Below, piece after piece: positions 1 through 11,725 of a DNA stretch of 64,000 nt; the first letter of the stretch is position 1; every line of letters begins with the position of its first letter. Source of the DNA: Notolepis coatsorum (Eukaryota; Chordata; Actinopteri; Aulopiformes; Paralepididae). The notes beneath the pieces are model-generated. The model was not told the DNA's origin. It searched no databases and saw only the letters and a program-made list of their open reading frames with translations. The position numbers were made by a program, and so were the translations under genes. The DNA lies in contig OZ020589.1 of the NCBI GenBank assembly GCA_963971535.1, forward strand, positions 74,731,811 to 74,795,810, given 5' to 3'.

Positions 1-808
1 CACCGTAACAAACAAACAGTTGATCGGTAGCCCTGAGGTCCTGCGTGCGGCTAAGGTACACCATCAGCGCACGGACAGGACACAACAGGTGAAGTCTCGC
101 CTCCAACTCACTAGCGCGAGGGGGAGGGTGAAACGCCTGGAGCACAATATCCCTGGAGCGATAAAAGCTCTGGATATTCTTTGGCACAAAGGCCGGATTA
201 GGCCTCAAGAGTCGCACTGAATAGCCTGAATAGCAAGTGCCTGAATAGACAGGCACTTGGGCCGCACCGAGAGAGCACACAGCTCACCCACGCGTTTAGC
301 GGAGGTGATGGCCAGAAGGAACGCGGTCTTGAAAGACAGTCGATCCAATGGCGCCCGCTCAAGAGGCTCAAACGGGGCCCCCAACAGCCTTTCCAGAACC
401 AGTTGGAGGTCCCAGCAGGAAACGTCTCACGGGAGGGTGGCTGAACAGCGTTCTGCCCTCAAAGCCCACATGACAAGACGATATAGCTGCGGCGTATACC
501 TTCACTGTCGAGGCCGACAGCCTATCCAGGATAGACTGGAGGAAGGACAGAACCGAGTTCAGGGGGCACGACACCGGGTCCAGGGCCTCAGTCTCACACC
601 ACTCTCGAAACATATGCCACTTCCCTGCGTAAACCGTGGTAGTGGATGGAGCGTGCGCGTTCTGGATGGTGTTAACCACAGTAGAGTTAAGACGCATCCC
701 CTCCAGATTCACCCTTTCAGCAGCCAAGCCATTAGAGGCTGCCCCAGAACAGGAGGCAGAAACAGTGTGCCGCGGTGACCACGGAACAGGCCACGGCGGG
801 GCCACCAA
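1..808 (-). pseudogene. DIRS-type tyrosine recombinase, partial and frameshifted
   Basis: Reading the minus strand from 808 gives an N-terminal tyrosine-recombinase region (STTTVYAGKWHMFREWC, then a helical core-binding segment with HVGFEGRTLFSHP). The frame then shifts near 430 and continues as FKTAFLLAITSAKRVGEL, where the R of AKRVGEL matches the first catalytic arginine position of DIRS recombinases. A further shift near 215 leads to RPNPAFVPKN and AFHPPP, which are conserved in fish DIRS elements. The catalytic H-R-Y end lies beyond base 1. The enzyme would integrate circular DIRS DNA. Frameshifts and missing internal sequence at the 808 end make it non-functional. Confidence 0.8.
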
Positions 809-810
809 GA

Positions 811-857
811 GTTTGTTTGTTTGTTTGTTTGTTTGTTTGTTTGTTTGTTTGTTTATT
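811..857. repeat. (GTTT)n microsatellite
   Basis: Eleven or so GTTT units sit at the junction between the DIRS recombinase and the LINE tail inserted in it. They may derive from the insertion's tail. Confidence 0.9.
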
Positions 858-927
858 TACACATATAAAAACAGTTACATATATAATACAATATAGTCCA
901 CAAGGGATGTGTAGGAGAATATGTGTA

Positions 928-1507
928 TAATGAATGAATGAATGAATGAATTTTTATTCACACACACACACGATACATTTTACATGCGAGTATCCTCATG
1001 TGATAACATGTCGCAAATTGTGTGCATGTGCCAGGTCTCCCAAGAAGCTATTTAAAGCTTTTGGAGGGAGCCTGAACACAGATACAAACAGAATATGAAC
1101 AACAAAATAATAATAAAAAAAAAAAAAAACAATACAACGTGGGTAGGTTTACACACCTACCTACTAACTGACATATAACAGAGATACATAATACAGACAA
1201 TTTTATTCCTAAGTTATAATTTTAATTAGAGATATGATTTTAGCAGTTCCTCTTTCAGTGATTTTTTAAAGGTTTTAAAGGTATTAGTCATTTTTAGATT
1301 TTCATCAAGCTTGTTCCAGATCTGTGGACCCCTGCATGCTATGCTTAGGCTAGCACAATTTAGCCTTCTCCTCTTGCCAGATATAAGATGCTTGTTTCTT
1401 GTGTTGTGGATGTGCAGTGGTTGGCAGACTGGGACAAGCTCAGACAGTCTGTGATTCATGTTGTTGACAACTTGATACATAATTGATGCGTTTTGATGAA
1501 TGTTAAT
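928..1507 (-). mobile_element. 3' end of a non-LTR retrotransposon inserted in the DIRS element
   Basis: The minus strand encodes a LINE C-terminus (HNTRNKHLISG, then GPQIWNKLDENLK, TFKTFKKSLKEELL) that stops at 1226. The HNTRN...WNKL...FKK..K arrangement is typical of the end of CR1/L2/Rex-type ORF2. The 3' UTR runs to lower coordinates and finishes with (CATT)n-like units around 931-953, consistent with a short-tandem LINE tail. The DIRS frame ends here and resumes below 808, so this is an insertion. It is 5' truncated, and no clear target duplication is visible. Confidence 0.7.
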
Positions 1508-1510
1508 GTA

Positions 1511-2390
1511 TAAGGGGGAACGCATACAGAATCCCGGGCGGCCACGGGCACATCGAGAAGGCATCCACTCCCAGAGAGGGGTTGTCCTTCCGACTGACCG
1601 AGAACCACAGAGGGCACTGGTAGGACTGACTGCTTGCAAACAAGTCTACCGTGGCCTCCCCAAATCGTTTCCAGATCTGTCTGACTATGTCTGGACGTAG
1701 TCCCCACTCGTCTAGGTGGGGACTGCCCCGTGACATCACGTCTGCAACCACATTCTCCCTGCCGGGGATGTGGAGAGCCCTCAGGCTACGCAGATTGAGA
1801 GACACCCATGGCCAGAGTTCGACGGGGAGACGGGGGGAGCGTACTCCTCCCGTCTGTTGATATACGACGCCAACGCCGTGCTGTCCGTCCTGATCAGAAC
1901 ATGCTCGCCCACCACATGATGGCCGAGCTGTTTGAGGACTAGAAGCACTGCCTTCAATTCCAACACATTGATATGTAGTGCAGACCGGGCAGGCCAGCTG
2001 CCCCCTATTGCGTCGGTCCGACACGTCCCCCCCCATCCCGTGAGGGAGGCGTCGGTGAAGACCGTGACGTGTGATAGCCTGCTGCCCATGGAGACCCCGC
2101 TGGTGAGGGCCCCAGGCCCCCCCCCAGTGGGCGAGGTCGCCCAGTACTGACGTGGGGACCTTCAGCCGCTTCCACTTGCCTCTCACAGGGTCTATTTTCA
2201 TACTGAAAAACCACCTCTGTATCCTCCTCATGAAGAGGAGGCCAAGTGGGACCACAGTTTGAGCAGATGCCAACATACCGAGCAGGCGCATCACGGACAG
2301 CGCCGTAACCGTCCTGCCAGGACGGAACCTCCCGAGCGTGCCGAGAATATCCTCTCGCCGCCGCTCTGAGAGGGTTGCCCTCATAGACAT
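1511..2390 (-). pseudogene. DIRS RNase H region, frameshifted
   Basis: The minus strand gives the segment after the RT palm (SVMRLLGMLASAQTVVPLG), then in another frame an RNase H fold starting VTVFTDASLTGWGG, with the active-site aspartate in TDAS, VLELKAVLLVL and IRTDSTALASYINRR. A third frame follows with HIPGRENVVADVMSRG and ATVDLFASS. This order is the DIRS1-type RNase H and connection region. At least two frameshifts break it. It ends at YAFP where the LINE tail was inserted. Confidence 0.85.
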
Positions 2391-2402
2391 TGAGCTTAGA
2401 AT

Positions 2403-3011
2403 TTAGCCCAAGTACTCCACCTGTTGACTGGGAAGAGGAGTACTCTTCTCCCAGTTCACAGCAAAACCCAGGCTGGTGAGGTGTTCCACCACCTGCCTGG
2501 TATGAGACCTGGCGATCTCCTCTGACCGGCTGAGGACCAGAATTCCGTCTAGGTAGAATAAAATTTGTATCCCCTGACGACGCAGAGGTCCCAGCGCGGT
2601 CTCCACGCACTTGGTGAAGGTGCGAGGAGCCAGAGAGTAGCCAAACGGCAGCCTCTGGTACTCGTACGCTATTCCCTGAAACAGGAAGTGTAGGTATTTC
2701 CTGTGAGGAGGGAAGATCGGGATGTGAAAATACACATCCTTCAGGTCTATGGAGGTGAACCAGTCTCCCACTCTGACAGCGCATAACAGGTGTTTGACGG
2801 TCAACATTCTGAACCTTCTCGCCACAATCAACCAATTGAACACGGACAGGTCCAGTATGGGTCTGACACCCCGCGATTTTTTGGGCACCAGAAAATATCG
2901 GGAGTAAACGCCACTCATCGCGTCCTCCCATGGGACCACGACGATGGTCTGCTTCGCCAACAGAGATCGGATCTCGTCGGCCAGGGCTGTCACTGCCGCG
3001 GACTCTGACAA
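2403..3011 (-). pseudogene. DIRS reverse transcriptase domain
   Basis: A 202-aa open frame holds most of the RT palm and fingers: SRYFLVPKKSRGVRPILDLS, WFTSIDLKDVYFHIPI (first catalytic Asp in IDLKD), LPFGYSLAPRTFTK, and the catalytic box reading FYLDGILV. Active DIRS elements have YLDD, so the second catalytic Asp is replaced by Gly. The downstream RNase H is in a different frame. The product is therefore predicted inactive even though the frame is open. Confidence 0.85.
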
Positions 3012-3069
3012 TAGTCTGTATCAAACCCAAAAACGGAAAGTGGGGGTGTGCAAACTGTAACACAAGCCC

Positions 3070-4474
3070 CTACACACCGTAGCCCTGTAGTGATATTACT
3101 ACCACCCAAATTACGCATGCCTGACTCACTACCGCTGCTAGGATTGGTAGTCCGGACGAGGGAGGAACCAACGTAATACCCGGCCTGGCGAGGGCGGGGC
3201 TGGGGGAACCCACGCTGCAACCTCCTGGGCCTAGGGTTCCCACTCTGACAAACATTTTTAGATACAGGGAACACCAGGCTCACCAAACGCACATGCTGGA
3301 CATGTGGTGCGGGAGCCTCCTGAAAGTACAGCATTCTCATGGACAGACCCAGGCCTAGCGAGCAGCTGGGTGTCAGCCCCTGTCTTCATGAGAAGCGATA
3401 TGTCGGGCCGCTTGCGCTTCACTGGAAGAACGCGGCCCGCAGCCAGAGGGGACACAACAGAGCCCTGAATCCCGTAGTGTAGCAGGGGGGAATGAATGGA
3501 GAGCGTGCTAGACACAGCTAGATGGCGACGGTTACTCCTTGCGGAGACGTGCCCATCTAATTCAGCCGATCCCTCTGCCGCCGAGGTCTGTCGGCACCGC
3601 GAGAGCCTGTCTCTTTGTTTCCAGGTTATCTCGGGCGGGGGACACATGGCCACCGGTCTGGGGTCTCGCAGCAGCCGCTGGCGAGACCGTGCTCTCACCT
3701 CTGGCTGTGAGGTGTGGGGCCCCGGTTAAAGGCCGCCCGTGCCTCCGCTGACAAACCAAAAAGTCCATCCACGGAGAGGGGGGCCCTGAGGAGGAGAATT
3801 CTCCTCTCCTCCTCCAGGGGAGACTGCTCCAACCACAGATGTCTGTGAATAAGAGTCGACAGCATCCTCACCCTCCCTGTGGTTATAGCTTGCGGCTGGG
3901 TCAAAAGCTGAATAACCTCAAAACCCTGAGCGAGGGTTTTGACGTCGGCCGTCCCTAAGACCCCTTCGCCCGACACCATTTTTGACAGAAAAGCAGCCAA
4001 TTGAGCAATGTTATTAGTTGCTGCTAAATTCTGTACCGTGGCGATATAAGCCTCATCAGCCCATTCAGCCACCTGCCGGGCCGACTCGCCCCTTGACGTT
4101 GGCTTCCGGGCGGGATACCGCTCTACCATGTCAGGGCAAAGGACCGATGCCACCTGCTTCTCTAAGCACGGCACACCTGTCCTGAGCCCCGCCAACAAAC
4201 CGTCCACCCGTGTAAAGGATAGATAAGCCTCAGCCAAACCCGCAACATTAGACACCGTTTGACCTTCAGTAATGTAATGGTTAAGCGGGGGGAAAACTGG
4301 ACGCAGTCCCGGCAGGACACATGGGAGCGGCATCCCGAAAGCAATAGAATTAGCAGTAGCTGCGCGCGCCATGATATTTGGAAAAACATTTAACAACGTT
4401 TCATGTTGACCACATTCACCACATACACAGCCCCCCGCGCTATCACACCGCCCGGTCGTCTCACGCGACAACAA
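3070..4474 (-). pseudogene. DIRS ORF1 (gag-like), frameshifted
   Basis: A 259-aa frame (3695-4474) contains ANSIAFGMPLPC, a long helical stretch (VAEWADEAYIATVQNLAATN) and LIHRHLWLEQSPLEEERR followed by LLRAPLSVDGLFG. These fit the capsid-like ORF1 that precedes RT in fish DIRS elements. The reading continues in two other frames at 3258-3698 and 2990-3340 (MKTGADTQLLARPG, then a Pro/Gly-rich tail) up to the RT start. I assign it mainly from position and order; gag-like DIRS proteins are poorly conserved. Confidence 0.6.
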
Positions 4475-5050
4475 GCGGTAGTGAAAACGCTAGTACTATG
4501 AATTGCCGATGACGGCCCTACCCGTGTGCGGCTCGGCTCGACCGCCGAACGCCGCGCGAACTCCATCGGTCCACTGTCATGTGAGGAAAGTTCGGTATAG
4601 GGACGTCGTTCCGGGGGCTGGAGAAACTCCGGCGAAAGTCCAACATTCCTCAATTTCTCCCTTCGCTTCATAATAACGTTCCACTGGTTGAAAGTGCATA
4701 TGAGCAAGCTCACGCATGGGAAAAGATAAGGAAGGGCGTGAGCGTGACCACACCCTGTGTTTTGTAGGGAAACACGGGAGCAGGCGTGGTCACGTGCAAG
4801 TGACGTGCATGTGTCAGCTTTTTCACGTGCACAATAGATGATATCACAATATGGCTAGAGCGAGACGCGATTGCCAGATGATATATAACCATGTTTCAGA
4901 GCAACTGGGCACTTTATTGCTATCGTGTAAAAGATTAGAAACCATCAACAACCACCGATGTGGTACAGTCAGTGTCTCCATTCCGGTAGGTCCGCTCTTC
5001 CAGTCTCTCATGGTATTCTTCCAGGCAGTCTGTTGACATTGGGAGTATGC
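4475..5050. other. DIRS 5' flank, no gene seen
   Basis: This stretch lies upstream (minus sense) of the DIRS ORF1. It contains GTGGTCACG- and CACGTG-rich words near 4745-4830 that recall the terminal region of the second DIRS-like unit at 10.8 kb, but I cannot align an inverted terminal repeat with confidence. No gene is visible. Confidence 0.4.
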
Positions 5051-5182
5051 ACCGCGCACACACACACCATACGCACGCACACATGCGCACGCAACACACA
5101 CACACATACACATACTGACTGAGTCTTGCACACAATATCCTTCCAGTCATTCTGCTGGCATTGGCGGAGAGGGGGGGGGGGG
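5051..5182. repeat. CA-rich repeat and poly-G tract
   Basis: A degenerate (CA)n stretch with ACGC interruptions runs from about 5051 to 5116, and a G12 run lies at 5171-5182. The short Cys/Val-rich frames across it are repeat translation. Confidence 0.9.
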
Positions 5183-5267
5183 CACCATCCATTGCTTATG
5201 AGCTGGAAGACATTCACCATTCCAGCTGTTAGCACTTCTACATATTATGATGTACTGGTGTACCATG

Positions 5268-5725
5268 TAGGCTAGTAAACACCAGCAGCACATACATCAC
5301 ATAGGAATAAACGGCTAATAAAAAGATCAATACTAACTAAACATTGGTATGAATGAAGTAGCTGCAGCACGTAATTAGAATCCTTGATATATTGCTTGTA
5401 CTGTTAAATGGCACAAGCACAAGATACATCACATACAAAATTTAACAAATGGTAACGGGAGAATGTGGAACTACTAACTTAACACTAGTATGAATGAAGT
5501 AGCTACTGCGACACAAATACAAATGACGTGATACCACATGGACTATCAAATAGTACTAGCAACACATACATAAAATACAGAAGATTAAGATTAACATGTA
5601 ATAATACAACAATAATATAAATACTAGTAGGCGTATGAATGAAGTAGCTACTACAATACAGAAGCAAACTATAACCACCTGCTGTAGATTACAAAATACT
5701 AGCACCAGATCCATCACATACAGAA
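5268..5725. repeat. Degenerate tandem repeat, about 143-bp period
   Basis: The words TATGAATGAAGTAGCT occur at 5348, 5489 and 5634 (spacing 141 and 145). A companion block resembling AGCACA-AGATACATCACATAC recurs between them at about 5280, 5413, 5555 and 5697. Together they show three to four diverged copies of a unit of about 143 bp. No coding potential is seen. Confidence 0.75.
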
Positions 5726-6059
5726 ATGCATGTGATAAAAGCCAGAAACAGAATTCAGTAACATGTTTTCAATGTGGCTCCTGAGTTAGCCTAGTGTGAG
5801 TACCACTGCCCCAGCGTATCCATCCATTATGTTTAGCCTATAAGTGGTGGTATAAAGTGGTGGTATTAGGAGCTGGTGTGTTTGTATGTGCTTCGATGGG
5901 GCGGGGTGCAGGAATATCTGCAGGCTGGTAGTGGTGCCGGTCGGAATCAAAATGTCCCGGGAATTGTTTTGTCCCAGTCTGTCCCTGATTCCACGTCTAT
6001 TTCAAAGAAGCATTTGCACTTAAGTAAAAGTCATGTTATAGATAGCTTTTTCTTTTGTC
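5726..6059. other. No feature recognised
   Basis: Mixed-composition sequence with a 69-codon frame and nothing recognisable in it. Confidence 0.5.
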
Positions 6060-6231
6060 TTTTTTCATATTTGGCATTGAAGTAATCCAAAAGTAACAGA
6101 GTAACCAGATTACATTACTTTAATATGATGATACAGTACTTAGAGTAAGTTAGAGTAAGTTACTGAATACATTTTCCAACAAGTAATTTGTAATTGTAAC
6201 AGAATACATTCATAAAGTAACCTTCCCAACC
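6060..6231 (-). mobile_element. hAT-type element end, truncated
   Basis: Read on the minus strand, this begins CAGGGTTGGGAAGGTTACTTT and continues with repeated GTTACTTT/GTAATCTG-like words, a familiar hAT-type terminus in fish. Only one terminus is visible, so the other end is lost or lies in the unassigned sequence to the left. Confidence 0.5.
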
Positions 6232-6249
6232 CTGTCTATACGTTATGAC

Positions 6250-6623
6250 TAGGGATGTTCGATATTGGCTTTTTTTTTACCAATACCGATATTGTCCAAC
6301 TCTTAATTTCTGATACCGATATCAACCGATACCGATATATGCAGGGTCCCCCCCCCCCCCCCCCCCCCAAAACGGAATAATTCCAGGTAATTAACATTAC
6401 ATATCTCTTGTCATGGAATTAACACAACATTATGCATACTTTTGACAATAAATAAAATCAGAATTTGTTCTTACTTGCTTGCCTGGGTAAATAAAGGTTA
6501 AATAAATGTAAAAAAAATAAAGAAATAATTTTTTTTAAACAGATACTGATCATTTCCGATATCACATTTTAATGCCAATATCGGCCAATAATATCGGTAG
6601 GCCGATAATATCGGACATCCCTA
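6250..6623. mobile_element. hAT MITE with 8-bp target duplication
   Basis: The element starts TAGGGATGTTCGATATT and ends with the complement AATATCGGACATCCCTA. GTTATGAC lies immediately outside both ends (6242-6249 and 6624-6631). The 8-bp duplication and the TAGGGATG terminus place it in the hAT superfamily. The interior is AT-rich with a run of about 21 C at 6348-6368 and no transposase, so it is non-autonomous. Confidence 0.93.
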
Positions 6624-6758
6624 GTTATGACACAATTGTATTAATTGCTAAGAAAACAACTCATGGGAAGGAGCTGGCAAACATCTGTGTGGCTTTCTCC
6701 TGTTACTACAAATTACACAAGTTAGTAACGACTGTAAACTATAATAACTGGGAAGGTG

Positions 6759-7204
6759 CGGGGCACACAGCGGAGTCTACCACCACAGAGACACTGGTAT
6801 CGAATCCGGCTGTCAGCGGTGCCTCTAGCTTAGCCGGTCGTCATACTGGCACAATTGGCAGTGTCAGCGAGAGGGAAGCCGGTGGGTGGTAATCTGGTCG
6901 TTGTAAACAGCGACTCCTACAGGTCGGTCAGGGTGCCTGCACAGCGAGGGAGGGAAATGGTGAAGGTAGTGTGACCTCCCACGCTTCACCAATGAGAGTC
7001 CTCGCTGCCAGGTGAAAAGAGGCTGCTGGCTGTCTCCTATGTATCGGAGGAAGCATGTGATAGACTTCAGGGCTCCCTAGACCGACCAGTGGGGGGCACA
7101 TGCGTGCAATGACCAGGAAGGGGAGGGGGGAATTGGCATAACGACTAAATTGGGATGTGAGGAAAAATACTGAAAAAATAGGAGAAAAAAGTGGATAAAA
7201 GAAA
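6759..7204 (+). mobile_element. tRNA-derived SINE, copy 1
   Basis: Flanked by a 16-bp direct repeat (AATAACTGGGAAGGTG at 6743-6758 and 7205-7220), as expected for LINE-driven insertion. A pol III B box (GGTATCGAATCC) lies at 6796-6807; the A box region is diverged. The body matches the second copy at 26514-26935 almost throughout, including GGTAATCTGGTC, GACCGACCAGTGGGGGGCAC and an A-rich tail with GTGGATAAAA. Confidence 0.9.
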
Positions 7205-7220
7205 AATAACTGGGAAGGTG

Positions 7221-7684
7221 TTCTTTACAGTTATAACAGATGGTCATAATGAATTGATATTCTGGAATTTAACCAAATGCTCATGGTATTTAGGGACATC
7301 AAAGGGCAGATGATTTACAGGGTTTTTTGTAGATACAGTACTGAATTTTGCCAATCCGGACACATGCAATTTAAAATATGAATATAGAATATCAGGCCTT
7401 TAAATTATCTATGGATTGGCTCAAATCTCCTCTTTCCAATCTGGATGTAGTACCACCAGGTGCCCGATATATGGCAGCAAAGACAGTGAATGAAATCTAC
7501 TGTAAGTACAGTTACTTTTGTATAATGTCCATATCTCTGCCATTTTTTACCGGATTGAGACACGTTTTTTTGCTAAACGTTCACAGAAAGGTAAACAAAA
7601 CAATATACGTTGTATTTTATGGCAATAACATTGAGGTTTGTTCAACCTGTGAGATATAAACAAGAAAATCACGTCAATATCACA
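7221..7684. other. No feature recognised
   Basis: AT-rich spacer with a 93-codon plus-strand frame that shows no domain or repeat similarity I recognise. Confidence 0.5.
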
Positions 7685-8735
7685 TCGACTCCTTTTTAAC
7701 CCCGATGTCTTCCACCAAGGGCATGATATCGACTATGTATAATCTCATTCTCTCCTTATGTCCCACCCCAATACACAATATTAAAAGTAAATGGGAGTAG
7801 GATTTAGAGGAGGAGATCTCGGATGACATTTGGGTTGACATTCTACGGCTTGTTCATTCTTCTTCTATTTGTGCAAGACACGGGCTGATACAATGCAAAA
7901 TTGTTCATCGAGTACACCTGACGAAAGTCAGATTAGCCAAAATGTATGAGGATATCGATCCTAAATGTGATAGATGTCATTCGGCTCCAGCCACATATAC
8001 TCACATGTTTTGGACATGCCCCTCCTTGCACAGGTATTGGACAACTATTTTTTAAACCATCTCGGGAAGTATTGAGACAAATCTTGAACCAAATGTATTG
8101 ACAGCGCTTTTTGGATACTCTCCACCTATGTTATCACTTTCAAAGCACAAAGCACACGTTGTGGCATTTACCACTCTACTGGCCAGGCGGCTGATTCTGT
8201 TTAAATGGAAGTCCGCTGCTCCCCCCACTCACCTTCACTGGATTAGAGACATACTATACTTTATCAAACTAGAAAAGATAAGATGTACTCTGAGAGGTTC
8301 TTCATCTATGTTCAAGAAAACGTGGGGTTCATTCCTTGTGCTTGTGGATGATGTACAGTTCCATACTATTCCAGAATAGCAATTCTCATGCTGCTTGCTG
8401 GTATTCATCTGTGTGAACGTTAATTCAACGTGATTTATTTGATATACCGTATATACATTGGAGAAGCATATTTGGGTACTTGAACATGTGCTATATATTT
8501 GATATACTATTATTATATATGTATATATACCGGTATATACTTTTGAGATGACTGTCATGCGACCAAGTCAGTGTTTGTGTTATTATTTACTTTTGAATAT
8601 TTTTTTCTTCTTCTGTTTAATGTTGTTATCTGTTCTATGTGGACAATGACAATACAATAATGCATATATGCAGACATATACTTTGATTTGTATGTCCTCA
8701 AAAAAGTATAATAAACAAAAAAGTTAAAAAAATAT
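7685..8735 (+). mobile_element. 5'-truncated L1-type LINE, ORF2 C-terminus and 3' UTR
   Basis: The plus strand encodes the end of an L1-type ORF2 across several breaks: LEEEISDDIWVDIL, HRVHLTKVRLAKMY, a C-terminal zinc-knuckle CDRCHSAPATYTHMFWTC (C-x2-C-x7-H-x4-C), and after a stop, HKAHVVAFTTLLARRLILFKWK and the terminal tail ending at 8379. A 3' UTR follows to an A-rich tail with AATAAA at about 8709. The arrangement matches the L1s at 31 kb and 57 kb. Truncated at about 7685 and carrying in-frame stops. Confidence 0.8.
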
Positions 8736-8859
8736 TTGGAAGAGAAAAATGGTTAGACTTCCACTGTCGGTGGCTGGTGTGAGCTGGGTAGTGTAGTTTT
8801 ATTTTTTAGATGTCCTGAGTCTCCTCTTTCTTAGAACTACAACGATTTCATGACGGCTT

Positions 8860-9845
8860 CTTTTATTTGCATCTAAATCGTAAAAATCGAGATTTTTATA
8901 AGCTCATATTTCGCTAATAACACAATCATTGACAAAATAACGTAGTGCTGAAGATATACACTTTGACTGCTGTTTTGATAGGGTTACTTAGGGTCTCTAC
9001 TCTGGGATACATTTAAAAAAGAAACAAAACATCACTTAATACGGACTGATAAATTTGTGATGTGAAATGAATCTCCGATCGGGCTTAAGAGGTTAAAAGC
9101 CAGTGGAGATTCCTGGAATGTGTGTGGAATGCCACGGTCGAAAAGATTTACAGAACGAGAAGATGACGACAGCCTCCGTGTGTAAGGGCTGCGTGTGTGT
9201 GTGGGTCACGAGCAGATAATAGGGACTCTCTAAGTTATCTGTGTATGAATAACCACTAAACTGCGTACGCAGACAAACCTGTTAAGCCTTAAGGCCCCCC
9301 TATAGTCCCCCTGCTTTTCTTTATCATAAATCGATCAATAGAGACCGTATTAGATCCCCAATTATCATATCATGGGGTATCATTGGAAAGCCACACTCAT
9401 TGGCTACAACCCTGTGTAAAGATTTTCGAGATCGCCAAATGATTGATGGAGCTAGACCCCCGGGAGTCAGGGGTGGTAATGTGTACTTTTGCGTACTTTG
9501 GGGCACGCCTCACATATCGGCATGTAACTCGAGAACCGCTGAACGGATTTTGTCACCTGAAAGGGAAATCGACAGGCAACAAATAGGGCTTTAATTCTAT
9601 CTATATATTGTATTAAAAGAAATGCACACCGAGCCACTAGAGGTCGGCAAAGAATCGTCCACATGTGGGCCCTTGGATGTTAAGAGGTCAATGTTTTTAA
9701 ATTTTTTTTGTAGCCAAGAGTAAAGACCATAACCCTATCAAAAACAGTAGTAAAAGTGTATATTTTCATTTTTACCGATGTTTTATACAATTTATCGGAA
9801 AATGCTAATTATCGTAAAAACCGCAAGAAATGACTAAATCCAGAT
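8860..9845. mobile_element. Fold-back DNA element with diverged inverted arms
   Basis: The segment at about 8865-9040 (GATATACACTTTGACTGCTG then TTTTGATAGGGTTAC) reappears in reverse complement at about 9690-9840. The arms are roughly 150 bp and imperfect. The centre contains CTCTTAAC/TTAAGAGGTT words at 9088 and 9680. No transposase and no certain outer ends; superfamily unknown. Confidence 0.5.
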
Positions 9846-10732
9846 TCAACCCTGCCATTGGAAAGAGGAGCATTTTCCCTATCCATTGATGTATGATTTG
9901 GCCATAATAAGGTCAAGGTCAAGTTCAAGGTCAAATATGAATTTATAATTAAGTCGATTATCATTAATTACTGTATCTACAAATCCTTCTGTTTAATCAT
10001 CTTCCCGCGGTTCATTTGCTTAGATTTTTTGTACACATGATCTCAATAAGGTGGTGAATGAGCTCAGTGAGCATTTTCTCCTACCTGTATCAATTTTTTA
10101 TCATCATCATCAAAATCATAAATCATAATTAATCATAATTAATTTATTCATTACAATTGAATAATTACTAGTAACAGACACAATATTTCTGACACTGGAA
10201 ATACATACCCCCAGGTCCCTAGATGTTCCTAGATACCAATAACATGCAAATTGACCTTGCAGAAGTGGAGCAATCTTCCATTTACTTAGGCATGTACCTT
10301 TAGGCGAAAACGGTCTACAGATTAACAGGTTAAGGAGAAGGGGAAAAATAAACAACAAAAAACAACCTTTACAGGTGGAAGCCTCAAAGTGAGTATTTAA
10401 GAAAATAGTCCAAGTCCAAAAAACAGGACGACACTCAATAAAGAGGTATTGTAGACAAATAAATAAGCCACAAAGGCAACTCCTAAAAACAGAGTTTATA
10501 TTGAAAACATAAAACAATAAACCTCCACCAAGGGAGTTTATGTGCCGTAATAGGCAAAGGACAGTTCCAAAAGAACACAAGAAAACACTACCATAAAAGG
10601 CTAAGCCTCTATAAAATAAAGTGTAAAATAAGCCAGTAGCCCAAAACAAGGATGGCTACAAAGAAGGCTAAATGCTGAGTAGGGCAGCACTACACTTGCC
10701 TGACCAAAAGGATAGCCAACACAAGGAAATGA
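9846..10732. other. No feature recognised
   Basis: AT-rich spacer. A 177-codon Phe/Leu/Cys-rich minus-strand frame at 10116-10649 has no recognisable domain and looks compositional. Confidence 0.5.
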
Positions 10733-10935
10733 AAAAGCAGTTCTGTTCCGTTAGGGGCTCTGCTTGGCATCACACTGCACTGCACTCCCTCGCGTACGTG
10801 CACGCGCACTGAATAAATTCCACAAATGTACCTTTAATACCAGTATTAGTCTGACCACACCCCTCATCAGCTTACCTTCATAAGCAGGTGTGTGGTCACC
10901 TGCTCTCCTCCTTCTCGCTTTCACCACAAGGAAGT
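10733..10935. repeat. Left inverted terminal segment of a DIRS-like unit
   Basis: This block begins TTCTGTTCCGTTAGGGG and runs through GCTTGGCATCACACTGC to the CCACAAGG words near 10930. It is the reverse complement of 20516-20479 in its outer part and of 20757-20590 in its inner part. The two-part match to a distal terminal plus an adjacent internal region is how DIRS inverted terminal repeats and the internal complementary region relate. I infer one unit from here to 20.8 kb, later invaded by a gypsy element. Confidence 0.6.
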
Positions 10936-11725
10936 GCCTCGGTAGTACCCCACTTGACGTGTTGTTAGTTGACGTGGAGAAAAATATTGTTTACAAGGAA
11001 GGAGATACGTTGACATCATATCTTTATTTTCTCTCTCACTATTTTCGAGAAAATACGGCGATATTGTCTTCGTACTGGAGTGTCTGGAAGATGATGATCA
11101 TTCTAAAAACCCTCCACCGGTTTTCGTATTGGGAGCACGCCGCTGCATGCTTCTCAACTGCAGTTCCTTGCTGTGTTTGTTGGGGTGAAACCTGTCAGGC
11201 CACAGCTGAACTGTCGGACGCGCCGCTGTTGTGAGAAGCGGTGGGTTTCAGGTTGGGTGAGTACTGTTGCTGGCGGGCTTCACTTGTCTGTTAGTGCTAT
11301 GGGGGCTACTTGACAATGTTTATGGAAACCGGCCCCAGGCTAGGGTCCTTTGTTCAGCCACCTAGGCGACAGAAGACCTTGGTCTGAGGACCATTGTAGT
11401 TTAACTAGTGGGCCGCGACCATTAACACTGGTGATCCCTGTGTGTTCTGGACGAGTGGATTTCTCTCTGTCCCGTGTTAAGCCCCTTCTTTCATATCCAA
11501 ATGAGAGTGTTCCTTCACGAGGAGATATGTGCATGGATGTGCGATAGCGGCAGATCCATGTTCAAGTCAGCTACACAGGCCAGTTTGGTATTGTGCTGAT
11601 TCCGTCGGGTGTTGGTAAAATCACCGTTGTAAAGCAGTGTTGACATCTTGTTTCTCTTTTCTCTTAAAAAGTGAGGAGAGGTTCAGAACGGCGGCCTGTC
11701 TGGGTGAGTGTTATGTCATTGTATA
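10936..11725. other. Interior of DIRS-like unit, unassigned
   Basis: Moderately GC-rich sequence between the left terminal segment and the gypsy LTR. Several GGGTGAGTG words resemble splice donors but no supported exon is present. The 114-codon and shorter frames show no family. Confidence 0.4.

Noticed and set aside
257-778. 173-codon plus-strand frame
   Set aside because: It lies antisense to the DIRS recombinase, whose conserved motifs are on the minus strand.
10116-10649. 177-codon Phe/Leu/Cys-rich minus-strand frame
   Set aside because: Composition-driven in an AT-rich spacer; no domain, signal or neighbouring gene to support it.
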